Shown: positions 6,813 to 15,854 of the stretch, piece after piece
How the letters are laid out: each line of letters starts with the position of its first letter
Numbering within the stretch: position 1 is the first letter of the stretch
NCBI GenBank assembly: GCA_937862815.1
Contig: CALMED010000012.1
Coordinates: 219,452 to 283,451, forward strand
DNA length: 64,000 bases
Source: an uncultured Chitinophagaceae bacterium
Lineage (GTDB): Bacteria; Bacteroidota; Bacteroidia; Chitinophagales; Chitinophagaceae
Direction of reading: 5' to 3'
Made by a program: the position numbers and the translations under genes
Notes under the pieces: model-generated
What the model saw: only the letters and a program-made list of their open reading frames with translations
Told to the model about the DNA's origin: nothing
Databases searched by the model: none

Positions 6813-9800
6813 ATGTACTGTATGCAAGTTATCGTACGACTGGTGATGGGCGCACTGCTGTTGAATGCCTGTACCGGTAAAACCCCCTCCCTGTTTCAAC
6901 AGGTTCCCTCCAAAATAAGCGGGATCACCTTCATCAACCGCATTGAGGAAAACGACATGCTCAACATGATCAATTACCAGTACCTCTACAACGGGGGCGG
7001 TGTGGGCATCGGCGACTTCAACAACGACGGGTTGCCCGACATCTACTTCACCTCCAGCCTGCAGCAGAACCGTCTCTACCTGAACAAAGGCAATCTATCC
7101 TTTGAGGACGTGACCGAACAGGCCGGTGTGGGCGGGGAGAAAAAATGGTGCCGGGGCGTAACGGTGGTGGACATCAACAACGATGGCCTGCTCGATATGT
7201 ATGTGTGCGCCGCTGCCTGGCAGAACCCGGAATTGAAAAAAGATATCCTGTATGTCAATAAAGGAGTGGACCAGCAATCAGGTGTGCCCCGCTTTGCAGA
7301 GATGGCAGCCGCCTACGGTTTCACCGATACCGTGAGCACACACATGGCCGCCTTCTTTGATTACGACAACGACGGCGACCTCGACCTTTACCTCGTAGTG
7401 AACGATCTTAACAATGAGTTCCCCAGCACCTTCCGCAAGATCCGCAACGATGGTACTGCTTTCACCAACGACATCCTTTACCGCTGCGACTGGAACGAAG
7501 CCATGCAGCGTCCCTACTACACCAATGTAACCAGGGAGGCCGGCATCACCTGGGAAGGCAACGGCCTGGGTATTTCCATCCTCGACATCAACAACGACGG
7601 CTGGAAAGACATTTATGTGAGCAACGATTACCTCAGCGGCAATCTCCTCTACATCAACAACCGCAACGGCAGCTTCACCAACCAGAACGAACTCTACTTC
7701 CGCAAAGGCAGCCTCAACGCCATGGGAAACGACGTGGGCGATATCAATAACGACGGTCTGCCCGACATCGTGGAAATGGACATGATGCCCGAAGATAACT
7801 TCCGGCAGAAAATGATGATGAACCCCGTGGATTACAACTGGTACCTCTACTCCAACCGCTTTGGCTTTCCCTACCAGACCGTGCGCAACAGCCTGCAGCT
7901 GAACCGCGGCCCCCGCCTGCTGGAAAACGACAGCACCGGCATCCCTTTCTTCAGCGAGATAGCCCATTTCAGCGGCATAGCCCATACCGACTGGAGCTGG
8001 GCGGCCCTGCTGATGGACCTCGACAACGACGGCTTCAAAGACCTGATGACCACCAACGGTCTGCCCAAAGATGTGACCGACCTCGACTTTGTGGCCTACC
8101 GCGAACAGAATACCCTGGCCGGGCTCAACGAAGCGCTGCAACTCCTGCCGACTGTTCACATCCCCAACTACGTGTTCCGGAACAACGGCGACTGCACCTT
8201 CAGCAATGCCACCAGCCAATGGGGCTGGAACTTCCCCACCTACTCCGCCGGCATTGCCTACGCCGACTTTGACGGCGACGGCGACATGGATGTGGTGATC
8301 AATAACACCAATATGGAAGCCACCCTGCTGGAAAATAAAAGCAACGAACTGCCACAACGACGCAACTACCTGCGCCTGCGTTTCCGGGGCGATACCAGCA
8401 ACCTCAACGGCATCGGCACCATCGCCCACATCTACTACAGCGGGCAACAACAAATGGGAGAACTCACACCGTACAAAGGCTATATGTCAACTGTGGAAAA
8501 CATGCTGCACTTCGGGCTGGATACCTGCAGCCGGGTGGATTCCATCGTCATCCGCTGGCCGGGCGGACAGCAGGAAACCCTCATCAACCTGGCGGTGAAT
8601 CAAACCCTGCTCGTGAGCCGCTCGTTCAACACTAGCCCCGTCGTTGTTCCGTCCCTGCTGGCCTCCGGCAACTGGTTCAGCAATATTACCCGCAGCAGCG
8701 GATTGCTGTTCCGGCACCAGGAAACCGACTTCGTGGATTTCAACCTGCAGCGCCAGCTACCGTATAAATTTTCACAGGGCGGACCCGTTCTGGCCAGCGG
8801 CGATCTCAACGGAGACGGCCTCACCGACCTGGTGGTGGGCGGCTCAGCCCCCTACCCGGCATTGGTCTTTATACAGCAACCCAACGGCCGTTTCGAAGGA
8901 CGGATACCGGGCAGCGGAACAGCGCAAACAGCCGACGACAACGGACTCTGCCTCTTTGATGCCGACGGTGATGGCGACCTCGATCTCTATATCGCCCGCG
9001 GTGGTTATCAATTACCAAAAGACGACCCGGGCTACACCGATGTGCTCCTGCTGAACGATGGCAAGGGCAACTTTACCCCCGATAGCCTGGCCCTGCCGCG
9101 CCTGCTTGCCAGCACAGCCGTGGTAACCAACGCCGATGTGGATAGCGACGGCGATCAGGATATCCTGGTATTCGGACGGGTGGTGCCCGGCGCCTACCCG
9201 CAGCCCGAAAGCGGATACCTCCTGCGAAATATTTCTTCCCAGGGAAAGGCCCGTTTTGAACTGGCGACGGCGCAACTGGCCCCGGAGCTGGAAAAGATCG
9301 GTATGATCACCGCAGCAGTATGGCAGGACCTGGATGGCGACGGTTTCCCCGACCTGGTGGTAACCGGCGAATGGATGGGCATCCATTTCTTTAAAAACGA
9401 GAAAGGCGTACTAAAGAGAATAAACAATCCGGCCGATAACCGCACCGGGTGGTGGACCGCACTCGCCATGGCCGATGTAGATGGCGACGGCGATGCCGAT
9501 CTCATTGCGGGCAATTTCGGCACCAACAGTTACTTCCATGCGAGTGCAAAGGAGCCCCTTACCGTTTACGGCAATGACTACGACGGCAACGGCCGCTGGA
9601 ACATGCTGCTCAGCCAGTGGAACCTCACGGTGATGAACGGCAGCCGCAAGGAATACCCCATAGCCGGCCGCGACCAGCTGGCAGAAGAAATGCCGTCTAT
9701 GAAAAAACAATTCGCCAACTACTATCCCTACGCCAAGGCGGATATGACTGCCATACTGAAGCCCTTCAACCGTAAAAACGAACAGGTGCTGCGGGCGGGT

Positions 9801-10178
9801 TACCTGGAGTCGGTCTGGCTCGAAAACACAGGCGGTTTCAACTTCACCGTACACCCACTGCCCAAAGAACTGCAATGGAGCCCGGTGCGCAGCATCCTGG
9901 CCGGCGATTACAACGGGGATGGCTTTACGGACCTGGTGGTGACGGGCAACGAATACAGCATGCATCCGCTGCTGGGGCGGGTGGATGCTTCCTGCGGCTG
10001 GGTGCTGCAGGGCAACGGTAAAGGGCAGTTCCGCCCGCTGTCCATACGTGAAAGCGGTCTCTTCCTGACAGGTGATACCCGTTCCCTGGTACCCATTACC
10101 ATCAACGGCCGTCTCTGCCTGGCAGCCGGGCAGAACAACGACCAGCTGCTCGTCTTCCGCAATAACATCCTCCCCTGA
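6813..10178 (+). CDS. VCBS/FG-GAP repeat lipoprotein with UnbV/ASPIC domain (CRTAC1-like)
   Basis: Large exported protein, 1121 aa. The N-terminus ends LLLNAC, a lipoprotein signal, so it is probably surface- or periplasm-anchored. Calcium-binding FG-GAP/VCBS loops recur through the chain, for example DFNNDGLPDIY, DYDNDGDLDLY, DFDGDGDMDVV, DLNGDGLTDLV, DVDGDGDADLI and DYNGDGFTDLV, giving two propeller-like blocks. Between them (about residues 520-600) is an ASPIC/UnbV segment with GYMSTVENMLHFGLD and RWPGGQQE. Such proteins in Bacteroidota often accompany SusCD systems and may bind glycans or proteins; no catalytic motif is evident. Here it stands alone between the nos locus and ppc. An alternative ATG three codons in (6822) gives a more usual signal length. 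Confidence 0.85.
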   Translation: MYCMQVIVRLVMGALLLNACTGKTPSLFQQVPSKISGITFINRIEENDMLNMINYQYLYNGGGVGIGDFNNDGLPDIYFTSSLQQNRLYLNKGNLSFEDVTEQAGVGGEKKWCRGVTVVDINNDGLLDMYVCAAAWQNPELKKDILYVNKGVDQQSGVPRFAEMAAAYGFTDTVSTHMAAFFDYDNDGDLDLYLVVNDLNNEFPSTFRKIRNDGTAFTNDILYRCDWNEAMQRPYYTNVTREAGITWEGNGLGISILDINNDGWKDIYVSNDYLSGNLLYINNRNGSFTNQNELYFRKGSLNAMGNDVGDINNDGLPDIVEMDMMPEDNFRQKMMMNPVDYNWYLYSNRFGFPYQTVRNSLQLNRGPRLLENDSTGIPFFSEIAHFSGIAHTDWSWAALLMDLDNDGFKDLMTTNGLPKDVTDLDFVAYREQNTLAGLNEALQLLPTVHIPNYVFRNNGDCTFSNATSQWGWNFPTYSAGIAYADFDGDGDMDVVINNTNMEATLLENKSNELPQRRNYLRLRFRGDTSNLNGIGTIAHIYYSGQQQMGELTPYKGYMSTVENMLHFGLDTCSRVDSIVIRWPGGQQETLINLAVNQTLLVSRSFNTSPVVVPSLLASGNWFSNITRSSGLLFRHQETDFVDFNLQRQLPYKFSQGGPVLASGDLNGDGLTDLVVGGSAPYPALVFIQQPNGRFEGRIPGSGTAQTADDNGLCLFDADGDGDLDLYIARGGYQLPKDDPGYTDVLLLNDGKGNFTPDSLALPRLLASTAVVTNADVDSDGDQDILVFGRVVPGAYPQPESGYLLRNISSQGKARFELATAQLAPELEKIGMITAAVWQDLDGDGFPDLVVTGEWMGIHFFKNEKGVLKRINNPADNRTGWWTALAMADVDGDGDADLIAGNFGTNSYFHASAKEPLTVYGNDYDGNGRWNMLLSQWNLTVMNGSRKEYPIAGRDQLAEEMPSMKKQFANYYPYAKADMTAILKPFNRKNEQVLRAGYLESVWLENTGGFNFTVHPLPKELQWSPVRSILAGDYNGDGFTDLVVTGNEYSMHPLLGRVDASCGWVLQGNGKGQFRPLSIRESGLFLTGDTRSLVPITINGRLCLAAGQNNDQLLVFRNNILP

Positions 10179-10224
10179 GGAATACCGGCTGCCAGCAGGT
10201 ATAACTGCATGAACGTTCATTAGT

Positions 10225-10264
10225 CGTTTTCGCCGTAAGGAATCTTCAAAAAACGGCGAAAACG
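10225..10264. terminator. 12-bp inverted repeat between the VCBS gene and ppc
   Basis: Arms CGTTTTCGCCGT (10225-10236) and ACGGCGAAAACG (10253-10264) are perfect, with a 16-nt loop, followed on the plus strand by TTTTATCTTT. The position 47 bp after the VCBS stop fits a rho-independent terminator. The right arm also touches the -7-like box of ppc, so an operator role is possible. Confidence 0.6.
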
Positions 10265-10267
10265 TTT

Positions 10268-10275
10268 TATCTTTC
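10268..10275 (+). promoter_or_regulatory. Putative -7 promoter element of ppc
   Basis: TATCTTTC matches TAnnTTTG at 7 of 8 positions and lies 42 nt before the ppc ATG. No -33 TTG stands out, because the inverted repeat occupies that zone. Confidence 0.4.
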
Positions 10276-10317
10276 CATCCCTCGGTTGCCTGCCATTTTT
10301 TTTAAATCAATCATAGT

Positions 10318-12861
10318 ATGCCTTTATCCCAAGCAGCCGGCTTGCAGCAATTCAAAAACCAGGTGGGTATCCGGTTCCAGCTGTACAACAGCCTGTTTAC
10401 CTCGCTGCCTTTTCACCGCATTGAACGCACCGGCATCCTGCTGTCCCTGTTGCTCAACAATTGTGAAGACGGCTACCGGCAGGGACTGAGCCCCGCCGCC
10501 ATCATCTCCGATTTCTTCAGCCGGCATACCCCGTATGGTAAAGAACAGGAGCAACTCGACCTCCTGTTCCGGTTTGTGCAGTATGCCGAGCGGCAGATCG
10601 TGTTGTTTGATGCACTGGAAGACGCGTCTTTCACCGCGGTACACGACATGCAGGGAAGCGGAACGGTAAAACAGTTGCTCAACGATGTACAGCAGGCCGG
10701 CAAAGAACAGGAGCTGCTGGATAAACTGAACGACTACGAAATCCGCCTTGTGCTCACGGCACATCCCACGCAGTTTTACCCGGGCACGGTGCTGGGCATC
10801 ATTCACGACCTGGCAAAAGCGCTGAATGACAACAATGCCGCCCAGATCAATACCTATCTGCAGCAGTTGGGCAAGACCCCCTTTCTGAAACGGCAGAAGC
10901 CCACGCCCTACGATGAAGCAGTGAGCCTCATCTGGTTCCTGGAAAACGTTTTTTACGCCGCAGCGGGAAAAATATACACCCAGCTCAAACAACAACTGGA
11001 GCTGGGGATCGAATACAACCAGCCCCTGATCTGCATGGGTTTCTGGCCCGGGGGCGACCGCGACGGAAACCCCTTCGTGACCAGCGATATCACACTCAAA
11101 GTAGCCGCAGCACTGCGGGGCGCCATCATCAAGTGCTACTACATGGACGTGCGCAAACTTAAGCGGCGCCTGACCTTTAAAGGCGTGGAGCACCTGCTGG
11201 CAGATCTGGAGCAAAAACTCTACAACAACATTTTCATCCCCGGATACACCACCAGCCTCACCCGAAAGGAAATACTGGGAACACTTTTCGAGATCCGCAC
11301 CATCATCGTACACCAGCACAACGGGCTGTTTCAGCAACTGGTGGAGCAACTCATCAACCGGGTACAACTCTTTGGGCTTTACTTTGCCACGCTGGACATA
11401 CGGCAGGACAGCAACGTACACGGACAGGTACTGCAGGCCCTGGCTGCACAGCACGGAACCGATGGCTACACTCTGCTGCCCGGCTTTGCACCCGATCCGG
11501 AACAGGCAGCCACCGACAGCCTGGTGCAGGATACGCTGGCCTCCATACAAGCCATGCGCACCATCCAGGAGATGAACGGAGAGGAAGGCTGCAACCGCTA
11601 CATCATCAGCCAGTGCAACAGCGCCCGCAACGTACTGGAAGTATTTCAGCTGTTTGAACTGGCGGGCTGGGACCGGAAACATATCACGGCCGATATCATT
11701 CCCCTGTTCGAGACCATTGACGACCTGCAACGGGCAGCCGGCATTATGGAAGAACTGTACACCCATGTCACTTACCGGCAGCACCTGCAACGCCGCGGCA
11801 ACAAGCAAACCATCATGCTGGGCTTCAGCGACGGTACCAAAGACGGCGGTTACCTCATGGCCAACTGGAGCATCTACAAAGCCAAAGAAGCGCTGACGTT
11901 GCTGTCGCGTACGTACGGCATTGATGTGGTGTTCTTTGACGGGCGGGGTGGTCCGCCGGCCCGTGGTGGTGGAAAAACGCACAAGTTTTATGCCTCCATG
12001 GGTAAAAACATTTCCAACAAGGAAATCCAGCTGACCATCCAGGGACAAACCGTCAGTTCCAACTTCGGCACTATAGAAGCCGCCCAGTACAACATTGAAC
12101 AACTGCTGCATGCCGGCATAAGCAACGACCTCTTCGCCGCCTCCAAAGTGGTGCTGCAGCCCGGGGAAGAAGCGCTGATCACCGAGGTGGCTACCTGCAG
12201 CCAGCAGGCCTACCTCGCATTAAGGGAACACCCCTCTTTTGTGCAATACCTGGTGGATGTGAGCCCACTCCGTTACTACAGCGAAACCAATATCGCCAGC
12301 CGCCCCACCAAACGGGGCGCCGCAGCCCGGCTGGAATTGAAAGACCTCCGTGCCATTCCTTTTGTAGGCGCGTGGAGCCAGATCAAGCAGAATGTAACGG
12401 GATACTACGGCGTGGGCACAGCCCTGGAGCAGATCGAAGCGTCGGGTCGTTTTGAACAACTCAAACAACTGTACAGCCATTCGCTGTTTTTTAAAACCCT
12501 GATGGATAACTGCGAAATGGCTTTGCAGAAATGCTTTTTCCCGCTCACCGCCCACCTGGCAGAAGAACCGGTTTATGGAGAAATCTGGCAACTGATTCAC
12601 AGCGAATACGAGCGTACCAAAAAGTATGTTTTAAAATTAAGTGGGAAAAGCAGCCTCATGGAAGACTACCCGGTGGAACAATTGTCCATCCGTATGCGGG
12701 AGCGGATCGTGTTGCCGCTGACCACCATCCAGCAGTATGCCATTCAGAAAACCCGGGAACTGAGCCAGCCGGGCGTACCGGCCGGCCGGAAGGAAGACTA
12801 TGAAAAACTGATCATCCGCAGTTCGTTTGGCATCATTAACGCGGCGCGGAACTCGGCCTGA
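10318..12861 (+). CDS. ppc: Phosphoenolpyruvate carboxylase
   Basis: Anaplerotic cytosolic enzyme converting PEP and bicarbonate to oxaloacetate, 847 aa. Family motifs are in order: LTAHPTQFYPGTVL near residue 145 (catalytic His), GGDRDGNPFVTSD near 245 (active-site Arg/Asp), MLGFSDGTKDGGYLMANW near 500, and the mobile loop FFDGRGGPPARGGGKTH near 540. The C-terminus reads GIINAARNSA; the usual ending is MRNTG, a substitution worth noting because the C-terminal residues lie near the active site. Length is slightly below the common 880-930 aa. The gene appears to be a single transcription unit. Confidence 0.96.
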   Translation: MPLSQAAGLQQFKNQVGIRFQLYNSLFTSLPFHRIERTGILLSLLLNNCEDGYRQGLSPAAIISDFFSRHTPYGKEQEQLDLLFRFVQYAERQIVLFDALEDASFTAVHDMQGSGTVKQLLNDVQQAGKEQELLDKLNDYEIRLVLTAHPTQFYPGTVLGIIHDLAKALNDNNAAQINTYLQQLGKTPFLKRQKPTPYDEAVSLIWFLENVFYAAAGKIYTQLKQQLELGIEYNQPLICMGFWPGGDRDGNPFVTSDITLKVAAALRGAIIKCYYMDVRKLKRRLTFKGVEHLLADLEQKLYNNIFIPGYTTSLTRKEILGTLFEIRTIIVHQHNGLFQQLVEQLINRVQLFGLYFATLDIRQDSNVHGQVLQALAAQHGTDGYTLLPGFAPDPEQAATDSLVQDTLASIQAMRTIQEMNGEEGCNRYIISQCNSARNVLEVFQLFELAGWDRKHITADIIPLFETIDDLQRAAGIMEELYTHVTYRQHLQRRGNKQTIMLGFSDGTKDGGYLMANWSIYKAKEALTLLSRTYGIDVVFFDGRGGPPARGGGKTHKFYASMGKNISNKEIQLTIQGQTVSSNFGTIEAAQYNIEQLLHAGISNDLFAASKVVLQPGEEALITEVATCSQQAYLALREHPSFVQYLVDVSPLRYYSETNIASRPTKRGAAARLELKDLRAIPFVGAWSQIKQNVTGYYGVGTALEQIEASGRFEQLKQLYSHSLFFKTLMDNCEMALQKCFFPLTAHLAEEPVYGEIWQLIHSEYERTKKYVLKLSGKSSLMEDYPVEQLSIRMRERIVLPLTTIQQYAIQKTRELSQPGVPAGRKEDYEKLIIRSSFGIINAARNSA

Positions 12862-12911
12862 TTACAGCGGATCTTTCCCTGGCGGCACAGCAGCCATACC
12901 GGCAGAAAGCC

Positions 12912-12919
12912 TATTTTTG
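12912..12919 (+). promoter_or_regulatory. -7 promoter element of aguBA
   Basis: TATTTTTG is a perfect match to the Bacteroidota -7 box TAnnTTTG, 17 nt before the aguB ATG. No clear TTG is visible at the -33 distance. Confidence 0.55.
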
Positions 12920-12936
12920 CACCTCAATTTTCCGCC

Positions 12937-13812
12937 ATGAGTCGTGTAAAAACAGGCCTGGTGCAGATGAGCTGTACCGCCCGCAAAGAAGAGAACCTGC
13001 AGAAAGCCATCACCCGTATACGCGAAGCAGCGGCCATGGGTGCCCAGATCATCTGCCTGCAGGAACTGTTCACCTCGCTTTACTTCTGCGATGAAGAAAA
13101 CTACGATAACTTTTTACTGGCGGAGGCCATACCGGGTCCATCCACGGAGGCCTTGAATGCAGTAGCCCGCGAACTGGGTGTGGTGATCATCGCCTCCCTG
13201 TTTGAAAAACGGGCACAGGGCCTGTACCACAATACAACAGCCGTCCTCGATGCCGACGGCAGTTACCTCGGCAAGTACCGCAAGATGCACATCCCCGATG
13301 ATCCGGCTTATTACGAGAAATTTTATTTCACACCGGGCGACCTGGGCTACAAGGTGTTCCGCACCAAATTCGCTACCATCGGCGTACTGATCTGCTGGGA
13401 CCAATGGTACCCGGAGGCAGCCCGCATTACCGCACTGATGGGCGCCGACATCCTCTTCTACCCCACGGCCATTGGGTGGGCCACATCGCAGGATGCAGCT
13501 ACCAATACCGAACAGTACAACGCCTGGCAAACCATCCAACGCAGCCATGCGGTAGCCAATGGCGTGCACGTAGTGAGTGTAAACCGGGTAGGCCTGGAAC
13601 AGAACGGCGCCATGCAATTCTGGGGCGGCTCTTTTATCAGCAATCCTTTCGGTACCGTACTGTACCAGGCGCCGCACGAAGAAGAAGTGATACACGTACA
13701 GGAACTGGACCTGCAGCTGAGCGACCGCTACCGGACGCACTGGCCGTTTCTACGCGACCGGCGGATTGACTCCTACCAGCCCATCACCAAACGGTACCTC
13801 GACGAAGGGTAA
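12937..13812 (+). CDS. aguB: N-carbamoylputrescine amidase
   Basis: Nitrilase-superfamily enzyme hydrolysing N-carbamoylputrescine to putrescine, CO2 and ammonia, 291 aa. The Glu-Lys-Cys triad is visible: Glu43 in CLQELFT, Lys116 in KYRKMHIPDD and Cys153 in ICWDQWYPEAAR. The C-terminal half keeps the family HVVSVNRVG and FWGGSFISNPFG segments. The start follows a perfect -7 box with a short leader. The next gene, 52 bp away, encodes the preceding enzyme of the pathway, which makes this identity firm against other carbon-nitrogen hydrolases. Confidence 0.94.
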   Translation: MSRVKTGLVQMSCTARKEENLQKAITRIREAAAMGAQIICLQELFTSLYFCDEENYDNFLLAEAIPGPSTEALNAVARELGVVIIASLFEKRAQGLYHNTTAVLDADGSYLGKYRKMHIPDDPAYYEKFYFTPGDLGYKVFRTKFATIGVLICWDQWYPEAARITALMGADILFYPTAIGWATSQDAATNTEQYNAWQTIQRSHAVANGVHVVSVNRVGLEQNGAMQFWGGSFISNPFGTVLYQAPHEEEVIHVQELDLQLSDRYRTHWPFLRDRRIDSYQPITKRYLDEG

Positions 13813-13864
13813 ACGTCCTTATTGCAACACATGCGAAACAGCTCCGCACTTCACTGAATTCTAT

Positions 13865-14917
13865 ATGAACATAACCACTGCCACACCCCGGGAACTGGGT
13901 TATCAGTTTCCGGCCGAGTTTGCTCCGCATACAGCCACCTGGCTCAGCTGGCCGCACAAAGAAGCCAGTTGGCCCGGAAAGATTCATACTATTTTTCCCT
14001 TTTACGCACAGTTCATCAAAGAAATCAGCAAAGGCGAACAAGTCTGCATCAATGTAGCCGATGCAGCCATGCAGTCCTTGGCGGTGGATCACCTGGAAAA
14101 AGCCGGCGTGGACCTGCAGCAGGTGCAATTCTTTTTTCATCCCACCAATGATGCCTGGTGCCGGGATCACGGTCCGGCCTTTCTGATCAATCCCCACGCA
14201 GAACAGAGGAAAGTAATTGTAGACTGGGGATACAATGCCTGGGGCGGCAAATATCCTCCCTATGACCTCGACGATGTCATACCCACGCTTATAGGCCGGG
14301 AACTGAATATGCCGGTATTTCATCCGGATATTGTAATGGAAGGCGGCTCGGTGGAATTTAACGGAGCTGGCACCCTGCTTACTTCCACCGCCTGCCTGCT
14401 CAACCCCAACCGGAACCCCCATCTCAACCGGGAGCAGATTGAAACCTACCTGCGTGACTTCTACGGGGTGGAACAAATCCTGTGGGTAGACGAAGGCATT
14501 GTAGGCGACGATACCGACGGACATATTGATGATACCGTCCGGTTTGTGAATTCCGATACAGTGTTGACGGTGGTGGAAGAAAACAAAGCCGACGAGAATT
14601 ACGAGCTGTTGCAACACAACCTGGGTCAGCTGAAAGCTATGCGGCTGCTCAACGGAAAACAACTGAACATCGTGGAGTTGCCAATGCCCGATCCCGTGGT
14701 GTTTGAAGACCAGCGCCTTCCGGCTTCCTATGCCAATTTTTATATTTCCAATGCGGCGGTGGTGGTACCCACTTTCCGTTGCGCCAAAGACGACCGCGCT
14801 TTACAAATCATCCAGCAATGCTTCCCCGACCGGCCGGTGGTGGGCATCAACTCCACCGAGATTATCTGGGGGTTGGGCAGCTTTCATTGCCTCAGCCAGC
14901 AGGAGCCGGCAGTTTAA
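13865..14917 (+). CDS. aguA: Agmatine deiminase
   Basis: Peptidyl-arginine-deiminase-family enzyme converting agmatine to N-carbamoylputrescine and ammonia, 350 aa. Seen: N-terminal FAPHTATWLSWPHKEASWPG, the substrate-binding TNDAWCRDHGPAF, EGGSVEFNGAG, a DDTDGHIDDTVRF block with the catalytic His, and the C-terminal nucleophile Cys342 in GLGSFHCLSQQEPA. The open frame runs upstream to 13766, but the ATG at 13865 puts MNITTATPRELGYQFPAEF at the expected N-terminus and avoids overlap with aguB. With an arginine decarboxylase elsewhere, the pair would complete arginine-to-putrescine synthesis. Confidence 0.95.
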   Translation: MNITTATPRELGYQFPAEFAPHTATWLSWPHKEASWPGKIHTIFPFYAQFIKEISKGEQVCINVADAAMQSLAVDHLEKAGVDLQQVQFFFHPTNDAWCRDHGPAFLINPHAEQRKVIVDWGYNAWGGKYPPYDLDDVIPTLIGRELNMPVFHPDIVMEGGSVEFNGAGTLLTSTACLLNPNRNPHLNREQIETYLRDFYGVEQILWVDEGIVGDDTDGHIDDTVRFVNSDTVLTVVEENKADENYELLQHNLGQLKAMRLLNGKQLNIVELPMPDPVVFEDQRLPASYANFYISNAAVVVPTFRCAKDDRALQIIQQCFPDRPVVGINSTEIIWGLGSFHCLSQQEPAV

Positions 14918-14938
14918 CCGAACCGTTTCAAATAAACA

Positions 14939-14965
14939 ATGCCCCGCAGAGAGCCTGCGGGGCAT
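14939..14965. terminator. Bidirectional terminator between aguA and the OMP gene
   Basis: Perfect 11-bp stem ATGCCCCGCAG (14939-14949) / CTGCGGGGCAT (14955-14965) with a 5-nt loop, followed by TTTGCTGTT on the plus strand. It lies between convergent genes and can serve both. Confidence 0.8.
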
Positions 14966-14987
14966 TTGCTGTTCAGTTAGTATGGGC

Positions 14988-15740
14988 TCAGAAATTAAAG
15001 AAGAACGATAATTTGTAAAAATCATTGGCACTGAACGATGTATTATCGGTGAGATCAGCACCAAAGGAAAAACGCATCCCGGCTGCGCCTTTCGACACCT
15101 GTACAAAGGGACCAACCCACTGGTAACCATCGGTACGGGCAAGGCTGCCACCGTTAAAGCGCTTACCACCGGCGAGATAGAGATTCTCAAAGTGAGCACC
15201 CAGGGCCAGCCAGGGAGTAGCCTTCACACCTGCATTCACCCAGTAGTGCATATAGTTGTTGGTGGCCTGGCCGCTGCTCACCGTTTTATTGGAGAGGGCG
15301 GCATAGTACCCACTGTAAAACTGACCGAGGAACTTGCTGTCGTCAAAGTTGATGGTGAGGTTGGGCACGATACCATCGCCAATAACACCGGGTTGTGCAG
15401 CACCGCTGCTCAGCAGCGATCCCATGGTAAAGCCCAGCTGGGGGTTGATGGCAAATTTACCGGCTTTGAAGTTGAGACCAATGCCGAATTCGGTCCAGTT
15501 ACCCCAGGCCCGGGCGGTACCGGCACCCCACTGGATACCATAAAAGGTGAGATCGGTTTTCTCCGACACCGGGTACGAAGCGGCCAGCATGGGATTGAAG
15601 CCGAAGAAGGCATCGTGGTTGAGCGACAGCGATACCGAGAGTTTATCGGCTTCGGATTTTTCCTGGGCAATGGAAGGCAGGGCCGCAACAAGTAAAACGG
15701 TCAGCAGCAGGGCAGAAAAGCGCATGTTTGATTTTCCCAT
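14988..15740 (-). CDS. Outer-membrane beta-barrel protein beside amt
   Basis: Exported protein of about 250 aa. MGKSNMRFSALLLTVLLVAALPSIAQ is a signal peptide with cleavage near AQ/E. The mature part is a run of amphipathic strands with alternating aromatic residues, and the C-terminus ends YKLSFFFNF, a beta-barrel-type terminal aromatic. The start may be the sixth codon (MRFSALL). I do not recognise a named function; I recall similar proteins as DUF6733, unverified. It is on the same strand as amt, 114 bp downstream, so it may be co-induced under nitrogen limitation, perhaps as a porin. Confidence 0.7.
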   Translation of the reverse strand: MGKSNMRFSALLLTVLLVAALPSIAQEKSEADKLSVSLSLNHDAFFGFNPMLAASYPVSEKTDLTFYGIQWGAGTARAWGNWTEFGIGLNFKAGKFAINPQLGFTMGSLLSSGAAQPGVIGDGIVPNLTINFDDSKFLGQFYSGYYAALSNKTVSSGQATNNYMHYWVNAGVKATPWLALGAHFENLYLAGGKRFNGGSLARTDGYQWVGPFVQVSKGAAGMRFSFGADLTDNTSFSANDFYKLSFFFNF

Positions 15741-15854
15741 AAACGTGTTTGTTTTAGTGATGAATAAAAATCTTCTTCACTGGCAAAGCAATTACAATAC
15801 CTGCGCAGGCAGGATAAAAAGGGAAGCAAACGATTCGGGCAAGAATAAAATCAA

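Noticed and set aside
6620..6880. Plus-strand 86-aa open frame before the VCBS gene
   Set aside because: It overlaps the small minus-strand membrane gene and the VCBS start and has no features of its own.
7278..8453. Long 391-aa open frame antisense to the VCBS gene
   Set aside because: Its Val/His/Gly-rich sequence is the complement of Asp-Gly calcium-loop codons; there is no recognisable domain or promoter.
10324..12111. 595-aa open frame antisense to ppc
   Set aside because: It lies wholly within a well-supported PEP carboxylase gene and has no family features.
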